Made by a program: the position numbers and the translations under genes. DNA of 64,000 nt. Source: Stenotrophomonas indicatrix (GTDB taxonomy: Bacteria > Pseudomonadota > Gammaproteobacteria > Xanthomonadales > Xanthomonadaceae). The DNA lies in NCBI RefSeq assembly GCF_002750975.1, contig NZ_PEJS01000001.1, positions 3,720,001-3,784,000 of the forward strand. Reading direction: 5' to 3'. The notes under the pieces were generated by a model. That model worked only from the letters and a program-made list of their open reading frames with translations. It was not told the DNA's origin and searched no databases. Below are positions 50,510 through 59,474 of the stretch, piece after piece. Within the stretch, counting starts at the first letter, position 1; every line of letters starts with the position of its first letter.

Positions 50510-52687
50510 ATGTCCGCACGCGAATCCCGCCTCAGCCGCCTGTGGGCCCACGAGAAGGCCAGCTATGGCCTGCGGGTGTTCATTGCCCTGACCGCGGCCA
50601 TGGCCGTGTGCTGGCACTTGGATGCGCTGACCGCGCTGCCCGGCGTGTTCCTCGGCATCATCGCCAGTGCGATTGCCGAGACCGATGACAACTGGTGGGG
50701 CCGGACCAAGGCCGTGCTGCTGTCGCTGTTGTGCTTCTGCCTGGCAGCGGCCTCGGTGATCTGGCTGTTCCCCTGGCCGTGGATATTCATCGCGGCACTG
50801 GCGCTGTCCACGTTCGGCCTGACACTGCTCGGTGCACTGGGCGAGCGCTACGCGTCCATCGCCCAGGCGACCGTCACGCTGGCCATCTACACCATGATCG
50901 GCCTGGAGCAGCATGGCGCCCATGACCTGCACAGTGCGCTGGATGCGGTCAGCCACCTGCTTGCGGGTGCGGTCTGGTACGGGCTGCTGTCGATCCTGTG
51001 GACCACGCTGTTCGCCAACCGGCCGGTGCGCGAGCGCGTGGCCCGCCTGTACGTGGAACTGGGCCGTTACCTGCAGCTCAAGGCCGCGCTGTTCGAACCC
51101 GTACGCGAGGCGGACCTGCAGCGCCGCCAGCTCGACCTGGCCGAACAGAACCGCCGCGTGGTCGGCGCGCTGAACGAGGCGAAGACCGCGATCCTGGCGC
51201 GCTTTGGCCGCTCCGGACGGCCCGGCGTCAACTCCGGCCTGTACCTGCGCCTGTACTACATGGCACAGGATTTCCATGAGCGCGCCAGCTCCTCGCATTA
51301 CCCGTACGGCGCGCTGGTCGACGCGTTCTTCCACAGCGACGTGCTGTACCGCTGCCAGCGCCTGCTCGACCTGCAGGGCCAGGCCTGCGCACGGCTGGGC
51401 GAAGCGATCCGGCTGCGTCGTCCGTTCGTCTACGGCGAGAGCAACCAGCAGGCCGGGCGCGATCTGGCCGATGCCCTGGCCTACCTGCGCGACCAGCAAC
51501 GCCCGCAGTGGCAGCGCCTGCTCGGCTCGCTGGACCTGCTGGTGCACAACCTGCGCAGCATCGAGCGCCGCTTGCTCGATGCCGAACGATCCGAAGCCAG
51601 CCTGGACAACGTCGACACCCGCCTGCGCGACAGCAACCCGCACACGCTGCGCGAAATGGGCGTGCGCGTGCGCCAGCAGCTCACCCCCGGCTCGGTATTG
51701 TTCCGCCATGGCCTGCGCATGGCGCTGGCATTGATCGCCGGTTTCGTTGCCATCCATCTGTTCAATGCACAGAACGGCTCGTGGGTCCTGCTGACCATCG
51801 TGTTCGTGTGCCGGCCCAGCTTCGGTGCCACCCGCCAGCGCCTGGCCCAGCGCATCGTCGGTACGCTTGCCGGCCTGGTGCTGACCTGGGCGCTGCTGCA
51901 GCTGTTCCCAACGCTGGGGATCCAGCTGCTGATCGCACTGCTGTCGGCACTGCTGTTCTTCTTCACCCGTACCGACCGCTATCTGGTCGCCTCGGCCGCC
52001 ATCACGGTGATGGCGCTGACCTGCTTCAACCTGATCGGCGACGGCTTCGTGCTGATCGTGCCGCGCATGGTCGATACGGTCCTGGGGTGCGCGATCGCCG
52101 CAGCGGCCGCGTTCCTGATCCTGCCGGACTGGCAGGGTCGACAGCTGCACCGCGTGCTGGCGCGGGTGCTGGATACTGCCGCCCGTTATCTGGAATCAGT
52201 GCTGGGCCAGTACCGCAGCGGCATGCGCGACGACCTGGCCTACCGCATCGCCCGCCGCGACATGCACAACGCCGATGCCGCACTGTCCACCGCATTGTCG
52301 AACATGCTGCGCGAACCGGGCCACGTGCGCCGCAACCTCGATTCGGGTTTCCACTTCCTGGCGTTGTCCAACACCCTGCTCGGGCATCTGTCGGCGCTGG
52401 GTGCGCACCGCGACCAGGTCGACAGCTACGCGGGCGATCCACTCGCACTGGCCGCCGGCGAGCGGGTGCGTAAAGCGCTGCAGCAGCTGGCATCGGCATT
52501 GACGGCACAGCAGCCGGTGTCGGAGGAGGACAACGACGCCGATCGTGCGGTGGCCGCCGAACTGGAGCAGCTCGATGAGACGATGCCGCCGAAACTGCAG
52601 TTGATCCGCACGCAGATGGCGCTGGTGCTGCGGATGTTGCCGAAGGTGAGGGCAGCGGCCAATGGCGCGGTGCGCGGCCTGGCCTGA
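50510..52687 (+). CDS. FUSC family inner-membrane protein (YccS-like)
   Basis: 725 residues with two blocks of membrane helices (about 20-170 and 395-520), each followed by a large helical cytoplasmic domain, the FUSC/aromatic acid exporter layout. Recognisable pieces are LDALTALPGVFLGIIASAI, SWVLLTIVFVCRPSFGATR and the basic motif RQRLAQRIVGTLAG. Closest to YccS by length and the FGATRQR segment. No adaptor protein gene (AaeA-like) is adjacent. Likely exports aromatic acids or influences the membrane; substrate unknown. Confidence 0.86.
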   Translation: MSARESRLSRLWAHEKASYGLRVFIALTAAMAVCWHLDALTALPGVFLGIIASAIAETDDNWWGRTKAVLLSLLCFCLAAASVIWLFPWPWIFIAALALSTFGLTLLGALGERYASIAQATVTLAIYTMIGLEQHGAHDLHSALDAVSHLLAGAVWYGLLSILWTTLFANRPVRERVARLYVELGRYLQLKAALFEPVREADLQRRQLDLAEQNRRVVGALNEAKTAILARFGRSGRPGVNSGLYLRLYYMAQDFHERASSSHYPYGALVDAFFHSDVLYRCQRLLDLQGQACARLGEAIRLRRPFVYGESNQQAGRDLADALAYLRDQQRPQWQRLLGSLDLLVHNLRSIERRLLDAERSEASLDNVDTRLRDSNPHTLREMGVRVRQQLTPGSVLFRHGLRMALALIAGFVAIHLFNAQNGSWVLLTIVFVCRPSFGATRQRLAQRIVGTLAGLVLTWALLQLFPTLGIQLLIALLSALLFFFTRTDRYLVASAAITVMALTCFNLIGDGFVLIVPRMVDTVLGCAIAAAAAFLILPDWQGRQLHRVLARVLDTAARYLESVLGQYRSGMRDDLAYRIARRDMHNADAALSTALSNMLREPGHVRRNLDSGFHFLALSNTLLGHLSALGAHRDQVDSYAGDPLALAAGERVRKALQQLASALTAQQPVSEEDNDADRAVAAELEQLDETMPPKLQLIRTQMALVLRMLPKVRAAANGAVRGLA

Positions 52688-52694
52688 GCGGAAG

Positions 52695-52770
52695 GCATCC
52701 ACGCATGGCGTGGATCTACTGGAGTGGCATCCACGCGTGGCTTGATCTGCTGGAGCGGCATCCACGCGTG
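52695..52770 (+). repeat. Three head-to-tail SMAG halves, ATCCACGC type
   Basis: GCATCCACGC appears at 52695, 52727 and 52758 in the same orientation with 31-32-base spacing. The first has a full stem (ATCCACGCATGGCGTGGATC), the second is decayed, the third is truncated. Most other SMAGs here are inverted pairs. Confidence 0.8.
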
Positions 52771-52867
52771 ACCCTGTCGACCGTGCAACATCGTGTTGCG
52801 TGCACGGGGGCATTCCGATCACGCCCCGACGCCGATACTGCGGTGTCGCCCACGCAGGATCTCCCCC

Positions 52868-53665
52868 ATGAAGATCGAACTCAACGACCGCACCGCACTG
52901 GTCACCGCCTCCACCGCCGGCATCGGTCTGGCCATCGCGCAGGGGCTTGCCGCCGCGGGTGCGCAGGTCATCCTCAACGGCCGCAGTACCGACAGCGTGG
53001 AACGCGCACGTCAGCGATTGCTGGCTGCAATTCCCGGCGCCAACGTGCTGGGCGTGGCCGCCGATCTGTCCGACGCCCGCGGGGTCGACGCGCTGCTGGC
53101 CGGCCTGCCGGGCAACGTCGACATCCTGGTCAACAATGCCGGCATCTTCGGCCCGCAGGACTTCTTCGAGACCGACGATGCCACCTGGGAGCAATACTGG
53201 CAGACCAATGTCATGTCCGGCGTGCGCCTGTCGCGCGCCCTGCTGCCGGCGATGGTCGACGCCGGTTGGGGCCGCGTGCTGTTCATCTCCTCCGAATCGG
53301 CACGCAATATTCCTGCCGACATGATCCATTACGGCGTCAGCAAGACCGCGCAGCTGTCGTTGTCGCGCGGCCTGGCCAAGCGCGTGGCCGGCAGCGGCGT
53401 CACCGTCAATGCGGTGCTGCCCGGCCCGACGTTGTCCGATGGCTTCGCAACGATGTTCGAAGAAGAGCGTGCACGCACCGGCAAGCCGCTGGAACAGATC
53501 GGCCGTGAGTTCGTGATGGCCCATCGCCCTGCATCGGTGATCCAGCGCGCGGCCACGGTCGAGGAAGTGGCCAACATGGTGGTCTACCTCGCCTCGCCGC
53601 AGGCATCGGCCACCTCCGGCGCAGCGCTGCGGGTCGATGGCGGCGTGGTCGACGATATCGTGTGA
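52868..53665 (+). CDS. Short-chain dehydrogenase/reductase
   Basis: NAD(P)-dependent oxidoreductase, 265 residues. Rossmann motif TASTAGIGLAIA (TGxxxGxG variant), NNAG (about 88-91), catalytic Ser in FISSESAR and YGVSK with the Tyr-Lys pair, then NAVLPGPTLSDGF. ATG at 52868 gives the conserved N-terminus. It stands alone between repeats; the substrate is unknown. Similar genes are often annotated as 3-oxoacyl-ACP reductase-like, which the sequence cannot confirm. Confidence 0.92.
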   Translation: MKIELNDRTALVTASTAGIGLAIAQGLAAAGAQVILNGRSTDSVERARQRLLAAIPGANVLGVAADLSDARGVDALLAGLPGNVDILVNNAGIFGPQDFFETDDATWEQYWQTNVMSGVRLSRALLPAMVDAGWGRVLFISSESARNIPADMIHYGVSKTAQLSLSRGLAKRVAGSGVTVNAVLPGPTLSDGFATMFEEERARTGKPLEQIGREFVMAHRPASVIQRAATVEEVANMVVYLASPQASATSGAALRVDGGVVDDIV

Positions 53666-53680
53666 GCGTTGGTGGGGTGT

Positions 53681-53703
53681 GTGGACCAACGGTCCGCACC
53701 TAC
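53681..53703. repeat. Single SMAG-like hairpin, GTGCGGACC type
   Basis: GTGGACC-AAC-GGTCCGCACC then TAC: on the minus strand GTAG-GTGCGGACC. It recalls the hairpin at 48121-48137. A second hairpin (CATCCCTGCC-TGACA-GGCAGGGATG) follows at 53706-53730, 28 bases before the next gene. Confidence 0.7.
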
Positions 53704-53758
53704 CGCATCCCTGCCTGACAGGCAGGGATGCTAGGCTGCGCCGGTCCAAGGAGGTTCC

Positions 53759-55648
53759 ATGTCCGGTCACAACCAGTTCGCCCTGCTGCGCCAGCGCCGT
53801 TTCCTGCCATTCTTCATCGTGCAGGGGTTGGGTGCCTTCAACGACAACGTGTACCGGCAGGCGATCATCGGCCTGCTGTTCTACCTGGGCGTGGCCGAGA
53901 GCGAGCGCACGCTCTACACCAACCTGGCGCCGGCGCTGTTCATCCTGCCCTACTTCCTGTTCTCCGCCCTGGCCGGGCAGATCGCGGAAAAGCTGGAGAA
54001 GTCGCGGCTGATCGTGATCACCACCACCATGGAGATCGTGATCATGACGCTGGCTGCGGTGGGCTTTCTCACCGAGAGCCTGCCGGTGCTGCTGGTGGCC
54101 CTGTTCTGCACGGGCCTGCAGTCCACCTTGTTCGGCCCGGTGAAGTACTCGGTGCTGCCCTCGGTGCTGCGTCCGGAAGAACTGACCGGTGGCAATGGCC
54201 TGGTCGAGATGGGCACGTCGATGTCGATCCTGACCGGCATGATCGTCGGCGGCCTGGTGTTCACCCTGGCAGGCACCCATGGCCCGATCGTGGCCGCCAC
54301 CGCTGTCATCGCGCTGGCGATCTGCGGCAACCTGGCCGCGCGCATGATTCCCAAGGTGGATGCCGGCGCCCCGGACCTGAAGATCAACTGGAACCCGATC
54401 CCCGAATCGCTGGCCGTGCTGCGCATGGCCAGGAAACAGAAGGCGGTACGCAACGCCATCCTCGGCGTGTCCTGGTTCTGGTTCGTCGGCACCATCCTTA
54501 CCGCGCAGCTGCCGTCCTATGCGGTCACCAACCTCGGTGGCGAGCCCACCCTGTACATCTTCGCCCTGGCGCTGTTCTCGGTCGGCACCGGTGTCGGTTC
54601 GCTGCTGTGCGAAAAGCTGTCGGCGCGCACGGTGGAGATCGGCCTGGTGCCGCTGGGTGCGTTCGGCATGACCGCCTTCCTGCTGGACCTGTACTTCGCA
54701 CGCGCCGGTGAGGCCACCGCGCAGGGCCTGTCGGTCACCCAGTTCGTGCACCAGGCCGGCAGCATCCGCATCATCATCGACCTGCTCGGCATCGGCCTGT
54801 TCACCGGCTTCTTCGTGGTGCCGCTGTTTGCGTTGATCCAGAGCCGCACGCCGAAATCGGAGATGTCGCGCGTATTCGCCGCGCTGAACATCCAGAACTC
54901 CGGCTTCATCGTCGCTGCGGCCGTACTCGGCCTGCTCACCCAGCGCCTGCTCGGCTGGACCATCCCGCAGCTGTTCCTGGCACTGGCCATCGCCAATGCC
55001 GTGGTGGCGATCTACATCTTCACCATCGTCCCCGAATTCCTGATGCGCTTCCTCAGCTGGGTGATGGTGCGCACGCTGTACCGGCTGCGCCCGCACGGCA
55101 TCGAAGCGAACGTGCCCGATGAGGGCGCCGCGCTGCTGGTCTGCAACCACGTCAGCTACATGGACGCGCTGATCCTGTCGGCGACGATCCCGCGCCCGGT
55201 GCGCTTCGTCATGTACTACAAGATCTTCAACATCCCGGTCATGCGCTGGATCTTCCGCACCGCCAAGGCGATTCCGATCGCTGGTGCGCGCGAAGACCCC
55301 GCCCTGATGCAGCGCGCGTTCGATGAGGTCGATGCCGCACTCGCCGAGGGCGAGCTGGTATGCATCTTCCCGGAAGGCGCACTGACCCGTGACGGCACGA
55401 TGGCAGCGTTCAAATCCGGCGTGGAGAAGATCCTCGAACGCCGTCCGGTACCGGTGGTGCCGATGGCCCTGCGTGGCATGTGGTCGAGCATGTGGAGCCG
55501 CCGCGATACCCGTCTGGGCCGCATGCGCGTGCCGCGCCGGTTCCGGGCGACAGTGGAGGTGGTCGCCGCCCCGGCGGTGGATGGCCATTCAACCGATGCC
55601 GCCGCCCTGGAAGCGCAGGTCCGCAGCCTGCGCGGCGACCTCGCCTGA
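53759..55648 (+). CDS. MFS transporter fused to a PlsC acyltransferase domain
   Basis: 629 residues. The first about 420 are an LplT-like MFS lysophospholipid flippase (GLGAFNDNVYRQAI, STLFGPVKYSVLP). The last about 190 are a PlsC acyltransferase with NHVSYMD (His464, Asp469) and FPEGALTRDG. Larger relatives add an AMP-binding acyl-ACP synthetase domain; this one stops after PlsC. AAGGAGG precedes the ATG. Likely role: bring in lysophospholipids and reacylate them at the inner membrane. Confidence 0.92.
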   Translation: MSGHNQFALLRQRRFLPFFIVQGLGAFNDNVYRQAIIGLLFYLGVAESERTLYTNLAPALFILPYFLFSALAGQIAEKLEKSRLIVITTTMEIVIMTLAAVGFLTESLPVLLVALFCTGLQSTLFGPVKYSVLPSVLRPEELTGGNGLVEMGTSMSILTGMIVGGLVFTLAGTHGPIVAATAVIALAICGNLAARMIPKVDAGAPDLKINWNPIPESLAVLRMARKQKAVRNAILGVSWFWFVGTILTAQLPSYAVTNLGGEPTLYIFALALFSVGTGVGSLLCEKLSARTVEIGLVPLGAFGMTAFLLDLYFARAGEATAQGLSVTQFVHQAGSIRIIIDLLGIGLFTGFFVVPLFALIQSRTPKSEMSRVFAALNIQNSGFIVAAAVLGLLTQRLLGWTIPQLFLALAIANAVVAIYIFTIVPEFLMRFLSWVMVRTLYRLRPHGIEANVPDEGAALLVCNHVSYMDALILSATIPRPVRFVMYYKIFNIPVMRWIFRTAKAIPIAGAREDPALMQRAFDEVDAALAEGELVCIFPEGALTRDGTMAAFKSGVEKILERRPVPVVPMALRGMWSSMWSRRDTRLGRMRVPRRFRATVEVVAAPAVDGHSTDAAALEAQVRSLRGDLA

Positions 55649-55829
55649 CGCAATCGCCCCCATCCGGGGGCGATGACGGTACGCTGCATACGCCACCGTC
55701 CAAGGGCGATGCGAGGCCTGACGGGGCTGAAAACGCATACATGCGTCGTTGGTTGCGGTAGATTACGCACCCACAGGGGGGAGGTTCGGCCCGTTCACAC
55801 GGCCGACCACCAAGGAATGGAGTCTTGCT

Positions 55830-56117
55830 TTGAATCAACCGCCACCGCTCAGCCGTCCGGTCTACATCCCCAACCATCTGGTCTGGGCGATCCTGACGAC
55901 GCTGTTCTGCTGCCTGCCGTTGGGCGTGGTGTCGATCGTGTATGCCGCCCAGGTCGATGGTCGCAATGCGGCCGGTGACCTGCCGGGGGCCTATAGCGCG
56001 TCGCGCAAGGCGGGCTGGTGGGCGGTGGCTTCGGCCGCAGCCCTGCCGGTCCTGTTGCTGTTGTGGTTCGGGCTGTTCGGCGGCTTGGCCGCGCTGGGCG
56101 CTCTATCCGACCTTTGA
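55830..56117 (+). CDS. CD225/dispanin family membrane protein, copy 1
   Basis: 95 residues with two hydrophobic segments. The family motif is NHLVWAILTTLFCCLPLGVV followed by SIVYAAQV. A TTG at 55830 is chosen as start: GGAG lies seven bases upstream and it gives MNQPPPLSRPV; in-frame starts further upstream run through sequence with no similarity. It is followed by a second copy 33 bases later. Function in bacteria unknown. Confidence 0.85.
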   Translation: MNQPPPLSRPVYIPNHLVWAILTTLFCCLPLGVVSIVYAAQVDGRNAAGDLPGAYSASRKAGWWAVASAAALPVLLLLWFGLFGGLAALGALSDL

Positions 56118-56150
56118 TTCACCACCACCACCCATCGAGGAGCTTGAACC

Positions 56151-56435
56151 ATGAACACCACCACTGCGCAGGTCCCCAACAATCTGGTCTGGGCCATCCT
56201 GTCCACCCTGTTCTGCTGCCTGCCGGCCGGCATCGTGTCGATCGTCTACGCCGCGCAGGTCAACGGCAAGCTGGCTGCCGGCGACGTCGCCGGTGCCCGT
56301 GATTCGGCCGACAAGGCCAAGAAGTGGGCCATCTGGTCGGCCATCGCTGCCGTTGTGGTTGGCGTCCTGTACTTCATCATCATCATGGCCGTTGGCGGCC
56401 TGGGCGCCCTGAGCGGCGGCAACGGCAGCTACTGA
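56151..56435 (+). CDS. CD225/dispanin family membrane protein, copy 2
   Basis: 94 residues, two membrane segments, NNLVWAILSTLFCCLPAGIV then SIVYAAQVNGKLAAGD. It is close to copy 1 through the first 50 residues, which indicates tandem duplication; the C-terminal helix differs and ends in a Gly-rich tail. GGAG is 12 bases before the ATG. A DUF2752 gene follows, a common partner of CD225 genes in bacteria. Confidence 0.9.
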   Translation: MNTTTAQVPNNLVWAILSTLFCCLPAGIVSIVYAAQVNGKLAAGDVAGARDSADKAKKWAIWSAIAAVVVGVLYFIIIMAVGGLGALSGGNGSY

Positions 56436-56478
56436 TGCCCGCGACGGGGTCCGGCCATGCGCCGGATCCCGCCCCCGC

Positions 56479-56904
56479 ATGTCCGCACTTCCTGCTCGTT
56501 CCCGACTTACCCGCTGGGCTCCGCTGCTGGCCGCGTCCGGCCTGGCTGCGGGTGCCGCCGTGGTCCTGCGCCACGTCAATCCGTATGTCTCCGGCAATCC
56601 GCTGCCGGGCTGTCCGCTGTACGCACTGACCGGCTTCTACTGCCCCGGCTGCGGCAGCACGCGCTGCCTGTACTCACTGGTCCACTTCGACCTGCCCGGC
56701 GCGATGGCGATGAACCCGTTGCTGGTCATCAGCCTGCCCTTCCTGTTCCTGATGCTGCTCAACACCGCCGGCGTACGCCCGCGCGTGCTTGATCCACTGA
56801 TGCGGGTACTGGCCAGCCCCACGTTCTGGCTGTGGCTGCTGCCCGGCTATGCCGTGCTGCGCAACCTGCCGTGGGCACCGTTCACCGCGCTGGCCCCGGT
56901 GTAG
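56479..56904 (+). CDS. DUF2752 membrane protein
   Basis: 141 residues with about three membrane helices and the DUF2752 signature GCPLYALTGFYCPGCGSTR followed by AMAMNPLLV. The CxxCG cluster could bind metal. Last gene of the CD225-CD225-DUF2752 run on the plus strand; composite repeat B begins 51 bases downstream. Function unknown. Confidence 0.88.
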   Translation: MSALPARSRLTRWAPLLAASGLAAGAAVVLRHVNPYVSGNPLPGCPLYALTGFYCPGCGSTRCLYSLVHFDLPGAMAMNPLLVISLPFLFLMLLNTAGVRPRVLDPLMRVLASPTFWLWLLPGYAVLRNLPWAPFTALAPV

Positions 56905-56954
56905 GTTTCCAGCCAACGGCGCAGCCCCTCGTGGTGGAAGGCAGAAGCTGGGGT

Positions 56955-57060
56955 TGGCCGGGCGGGTGGGTTACGCATGGGCCGCTGCAAGTACGTCCAT
57001 GTAAGCTCGGTCGCGCCATCCATGGCGCTTACGCCCCTGCGCAACCCACCCGCCCGGCCA
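56955..57060 (-). repeat. Long stem-loop B1 of composite repeat B
   Basis: 28-base arms (56955-56982 and 57033-57060, TGGCCGGGCGGGTGGGTT at the base) with two mismatches enclose a 50-nt loop. On the minus strand the loop has GCGCCATGGATGGCGC, then GAGCTTACATGGACGTACTT. It faces B2 across 125 bases, as A1 faces A2. Confidence 0.82.
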
Positions 57061-57133
57061 CGGACAATTTCCGTGCGCGTCCACCACGGAAAAGAAAGAG
57101 AAGATCAAAAGCCGAAGCGGGTCGCTCCGCTCG

Positions 57134-57158
57134 GCATCCACGCATGGCGTGGATCTAC
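57134..57158. repeat. Single SMAG inserted in the spacer of composite repeat B
   Basis: GCATCCACGCATGGCGTGGA followed by TCTAC, a complete ATCCACGC-type element. The spacer of repeat A has no counterpart, so this looks like a later insertion. Confidence 0.75.
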
Positions 57159-57185
57159 TGACCGTCATCGGAAACTGTCGGGGGT

Positions 57186-57283
57186 GGGGCGGTGTGGGGC
57201 TGCAGGACCGTTGGCGCCATGGATGGCGCCATCGAGCCCCCATGGATGGGTTAACGGCGTGTCCTGCAGCCCCACACCGCCCC
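57186..57283 (+). repeat. Long stem-loop B2 of composite repeat B
   Basis: Perfect 23-base arms (57186-57208 and 57261-57283, GGGGCGGTGTGGGGCTGC onward) enclose a 52-nt loop with TGGCGCCATGGATGGCGCCA, then GAGCCCCCATGGATGGG and TTAACGGCGT. The loop has the same length and plan as A2, with paired differences in the inner palindrome. Confidence 0.88.
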
Positions 57284-57308
57284 GCCAAACCCACAGAAAT
57301 CCAGAGCC

Positions 57309-57377
<69 letters not shown>

Positions 57378-57387
57378 TCCAGCGGGT

Positions 57388-57406
57388 GCAGGGCAGCAAG
57401 CCCTGC
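57388..57406 (-). terminator. Tail hairpin of composite repeat B
   Basis: GCAGGGC-AGCAA-GCCCTGC, 13 bases past the stop of the AmpE-family gene on the minus strand. Same arms and GCGGGT flank as at 38795. No U tract. Confidence 0.55.
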
Positions 57407-57418
57407 AGAAAAGCACAA

Positions 57419-58306
57419 CTAGGTCACCCAGCCCGCGATCACCAGCAGGGCCAGCACCGCCAGCCACAGCAGCAGCATCCGCCACACCAGGCTCATCGCA
57501 TCCCGCAGGTCCGGCAACCGCTGCCACACCGGCAGCAGGCCCGCTTCGGTGTAATCGTGAGCGTCCTCGCGCAGCTCGGCATTGACGCTGGCACGCGCCA
57601 CCGCACCCAGGAAACCAATGCCACCGGCCAAGCGCTCACCATGCGCCTGGCGCCATGCCTTCCAGGCCGTGTCGAAGTTGCCGACCAGGGCCATCGAGAA
57701 CGCCATCAACTGCGCCACCGGCCACTCGATCCAGCCCAGCAGCCGCTGTGCCAGCGCCAGCGGCTCCACCGGCACGCGCGCACGCATCGGGCTTTCCGCC
57801 ATCAGTGCCAGCAGGCGATAACCGAGAGCCCCCACCGGGCCCAGCAGCAGGAACCAGAACAGCACCGCGAACCAGCGCCGCAGGGCGTTGAGCACGGTCG
57901 CCTCGACCAGTGAAGGAACATCCTCGCGCAGGCTGCCACCGGCCGACTGCAGGTTGCGTACCGCCGCCTGCCGGGTCGGCGCATCGTCGGCATCGATGAT
58001 CGCCTCGATGTCGCGGTCCAGATCGCGCGGGCCCCAGCACCAGGCCAGCACGGCCACGCCCAGCAGCAGCGCCGGAAGGCCGAACAGCACCCCGCGCAGC
58101 AGCCAGGCGACCAGCGCCATCAGCAACAGTGGCGGTACGATCGCCAGCGCCACGCCGGCGGCCCCCTGCCAGGCCCGACCACCGCGCGCGTCCAGCCAGC
58201 CCAGCCAACGCCGGAAGCCGTCGAAACGGCGCAGCGACGCGGCAGCGGCCGGGGCGACATGGCCAAGGGCCAGTGCCACCAACACGGCGACCAGGGTGGT
58301 GAACAT
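57419..58306 (-). CDS. ampE: AmpE-family membrane protein
   Basis: 295 residues with a hydrophobic N-terminus, helices near 50-85, about 150-170 and a C-terminal helix (LLLWLAVLALLVIAGWV), the layout of AmpE (CobD/CbiB-like, about 284 residues in E. coli). Motifs such as AAVRNLQSAGGSLREDVPSL, a metal-binding-like PVEPLALAQRLLGWIEWPVAQL and FAVLFWFLLLGPVGALGYR fit. It is not beside ampD here, so a role in beta-lactamase signalling is uncertain. Transcribed after nudC with a 94-base gap. Confidence 0.75.
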   Translation of the reverse strand: MFTTLVAVLVALALGHVAPAAAASLRRFDGFRRWLGWLDARGGRAWQGAAGVALAIVPPLLLMALVAWLLRGVLFGLPALLLGVAVLAWCWGPRDLDRDIEAIIDADDAPTRQAAVRNLQSAGGSLREDVPSLVEATVLNALRRWFAVLFWFLLLGPVGALGYRLLALMAESPMRARVPVEPLALAQRLLGWIEWPVAQLMAFSMALVGNFDTAWKAWRQAHGERLAGGIGFLGAVARASVNAELREDAHDYTEAGLLPVWQRLPDLRDAMSLVWRMLLLWLAVLALLVIAGWVT

Positions 58307-58400
58307 GGCAGGTCTCCCTACGAGCGAGCGTTCGGCGTCGCTACCTTACCTGTCGCAGCGTCGCCGTCAGCGGTGAACCGTACTGTAACCGGCAGCGTGT

Positions 58401-59333
58401 TCAGGTGGCGGCAATGCTGGCGCCGCCGGATGCCGGTTGCTGGCGGTACCAATGCTCGATCAGGCCCCGCGAAATGGAAATCGGCGGTGACAGACGGATG
58501 CCTTCTCCATCGTCCTCGACGTCACGCGCGAGGGCCGCGCCAACTTCCTCGGCGCTGAACCAGCGCGCGTCTTCCAGCTCGCCATCCACGGTCGGCACGT
58601 CGTCGTGTGCCTGCGCGCGGAATCCGACCATCAATGCGCCGGGAAACGGCCAGGGCTGCGAGCCCAGGTACTGGCAGGCGGTCACCCGCACCTTGCTCTC
58701 TTCGTGCACTTCGCGCGCTACGGTCTGCTCGAAGGTCTCGCCCGGCTCGACAAAGCCGGCCAGCACCGAATAGCGGCGCGGCGCCCAGTTGGACTGGCGG
58801 CCCAGCAACAGCCGGCCCTGGTTTTCCACCGCGACGATCACGGCCGGGTCGACGCGCGGATAGTGCTCGGTCGCGCACTGCGGGCAGCGGCCGACGAAGC
58901 CCCCCCGGGCGAACGTCACGGCACTGCCGCAGACACCGCAGAAGCGGGTACGCGATTGCCAGTAGGACATGCCACGGGCGTAGCTGAAGGCGGTCGCATC
59001 GGCCACGGTCCACAGCAGCGCGGCCTGGCGCAGATCGAGCCGGCGTGGCGCGGTGACCGTCACGCTGGCCGCTTCCACCGAGAACCACGCCTGCTCGCCA
59101 CGCAGGCCGAGGAAGATCGCAACACCTGGCCCGCCACCGACATCGGCGCCGGTCAACGCCAGCGGCTGGTCGTCATCACCGGTGAAGGCGGTACCGTCCT
59201 GGTCCAGGACAAGAATGCGCGCATCGGGCCACAGGCGCGCCAGAGCATCGGCGTCTTCGCGCATGGCATCGGCGCGCTCCAACGGTTCACCCACGAAGGC
59301 AAAACCGGAAAGCGGCGAAGGAGAATTGAGCAT
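58401..59333 (-). CDS. nudC: NAD(+) diphosphatase (Nudix)
   Basis: Hydrolyses NAD(H) and removes NAD caps from RNA. 310 residues from ATG 59333 (MLNSPSPLSGFAF). A zinc ribbon is formed by CGVCG and CPQCATEHYPR; the Nudix box is GFVEPGETFEQ then REVHEESKV, and the NADH-specific SQPWPFPGALM motif follows. Longer than E. coli NudC (257) because of an N-terminal domain. ampE-like gene downstream. Confidence 0.94.
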   Translation of the reverse strand: MLNSPSPLSGFAFVGEPLERADAMREDADALARLWPDARILVLDQDGTAFTGDDDQPLALTGADVGGGPGVAIFLGLRGEQAWFSVEAASVTVTAPRRLDLRQAALLWTVADATAFSYARGMSYWQSRTRFCGVCGSAVTFARGGFVGRCPQCATEHYPRVDPAVIVAVENQGRLLLGRQSNWAPRRYSVLAGFVEPGETFEQTVAREVHEESKVRVTACQYLGSQPWPFPGALMVGFRAQAHDDVPTVDGELEDARWFSAEEVGAALARDVEDDGEGIRLSPPISISRGLIEHWYRQQPASGGASIAAT

Positions 59334-59410
59334 CCAGCTAGCCTGCCGCCAATCACGGCAAGTGGCAAGCCGCAGACTGTGCAGAAACCCGCCTGTGGTT
59401 GCAGTAACGG

Positions 59411-59433
59411 TCATCCACGCATGGCGTGGATCC
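59411..59433. repeat. Single SMAG/REP hairpin, ATCCACGC type
   Basis: TCATCCACGCATGGCGTGGA followed by TCC, a lone copy between erpA and nudC. The GTAG head is changed to GGATC-type sequence at its right end. Confidence 0.7.
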
Positions 59434-59474
59434 AGCGAAGGCAGCGCGCGGGGTGCATGCGCCACGCCCTGCAA

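Noticed and set aside
52695..52770. Three short repeats at 31-32-base spacing as a possible CRISPR array
   Set aside because: Repeats are diverged SMAG palindromes, spacers are only a few bases, and no cas genes are present.
52196..55588. Open frame of more than 1100 codons on the minus strand
   Set aside because: It runs antisense to the SDR and the MFS-PlsC genes and shows the His/Gln/Arg-rich composition of a shadow frame.
57419..58306. An ampDE-type beta-lactamase signalling operon
   Set aside because: No ampD lies next to this gene; the upstream neighbour is nudC. Only the AmpE-family assignment is kept.
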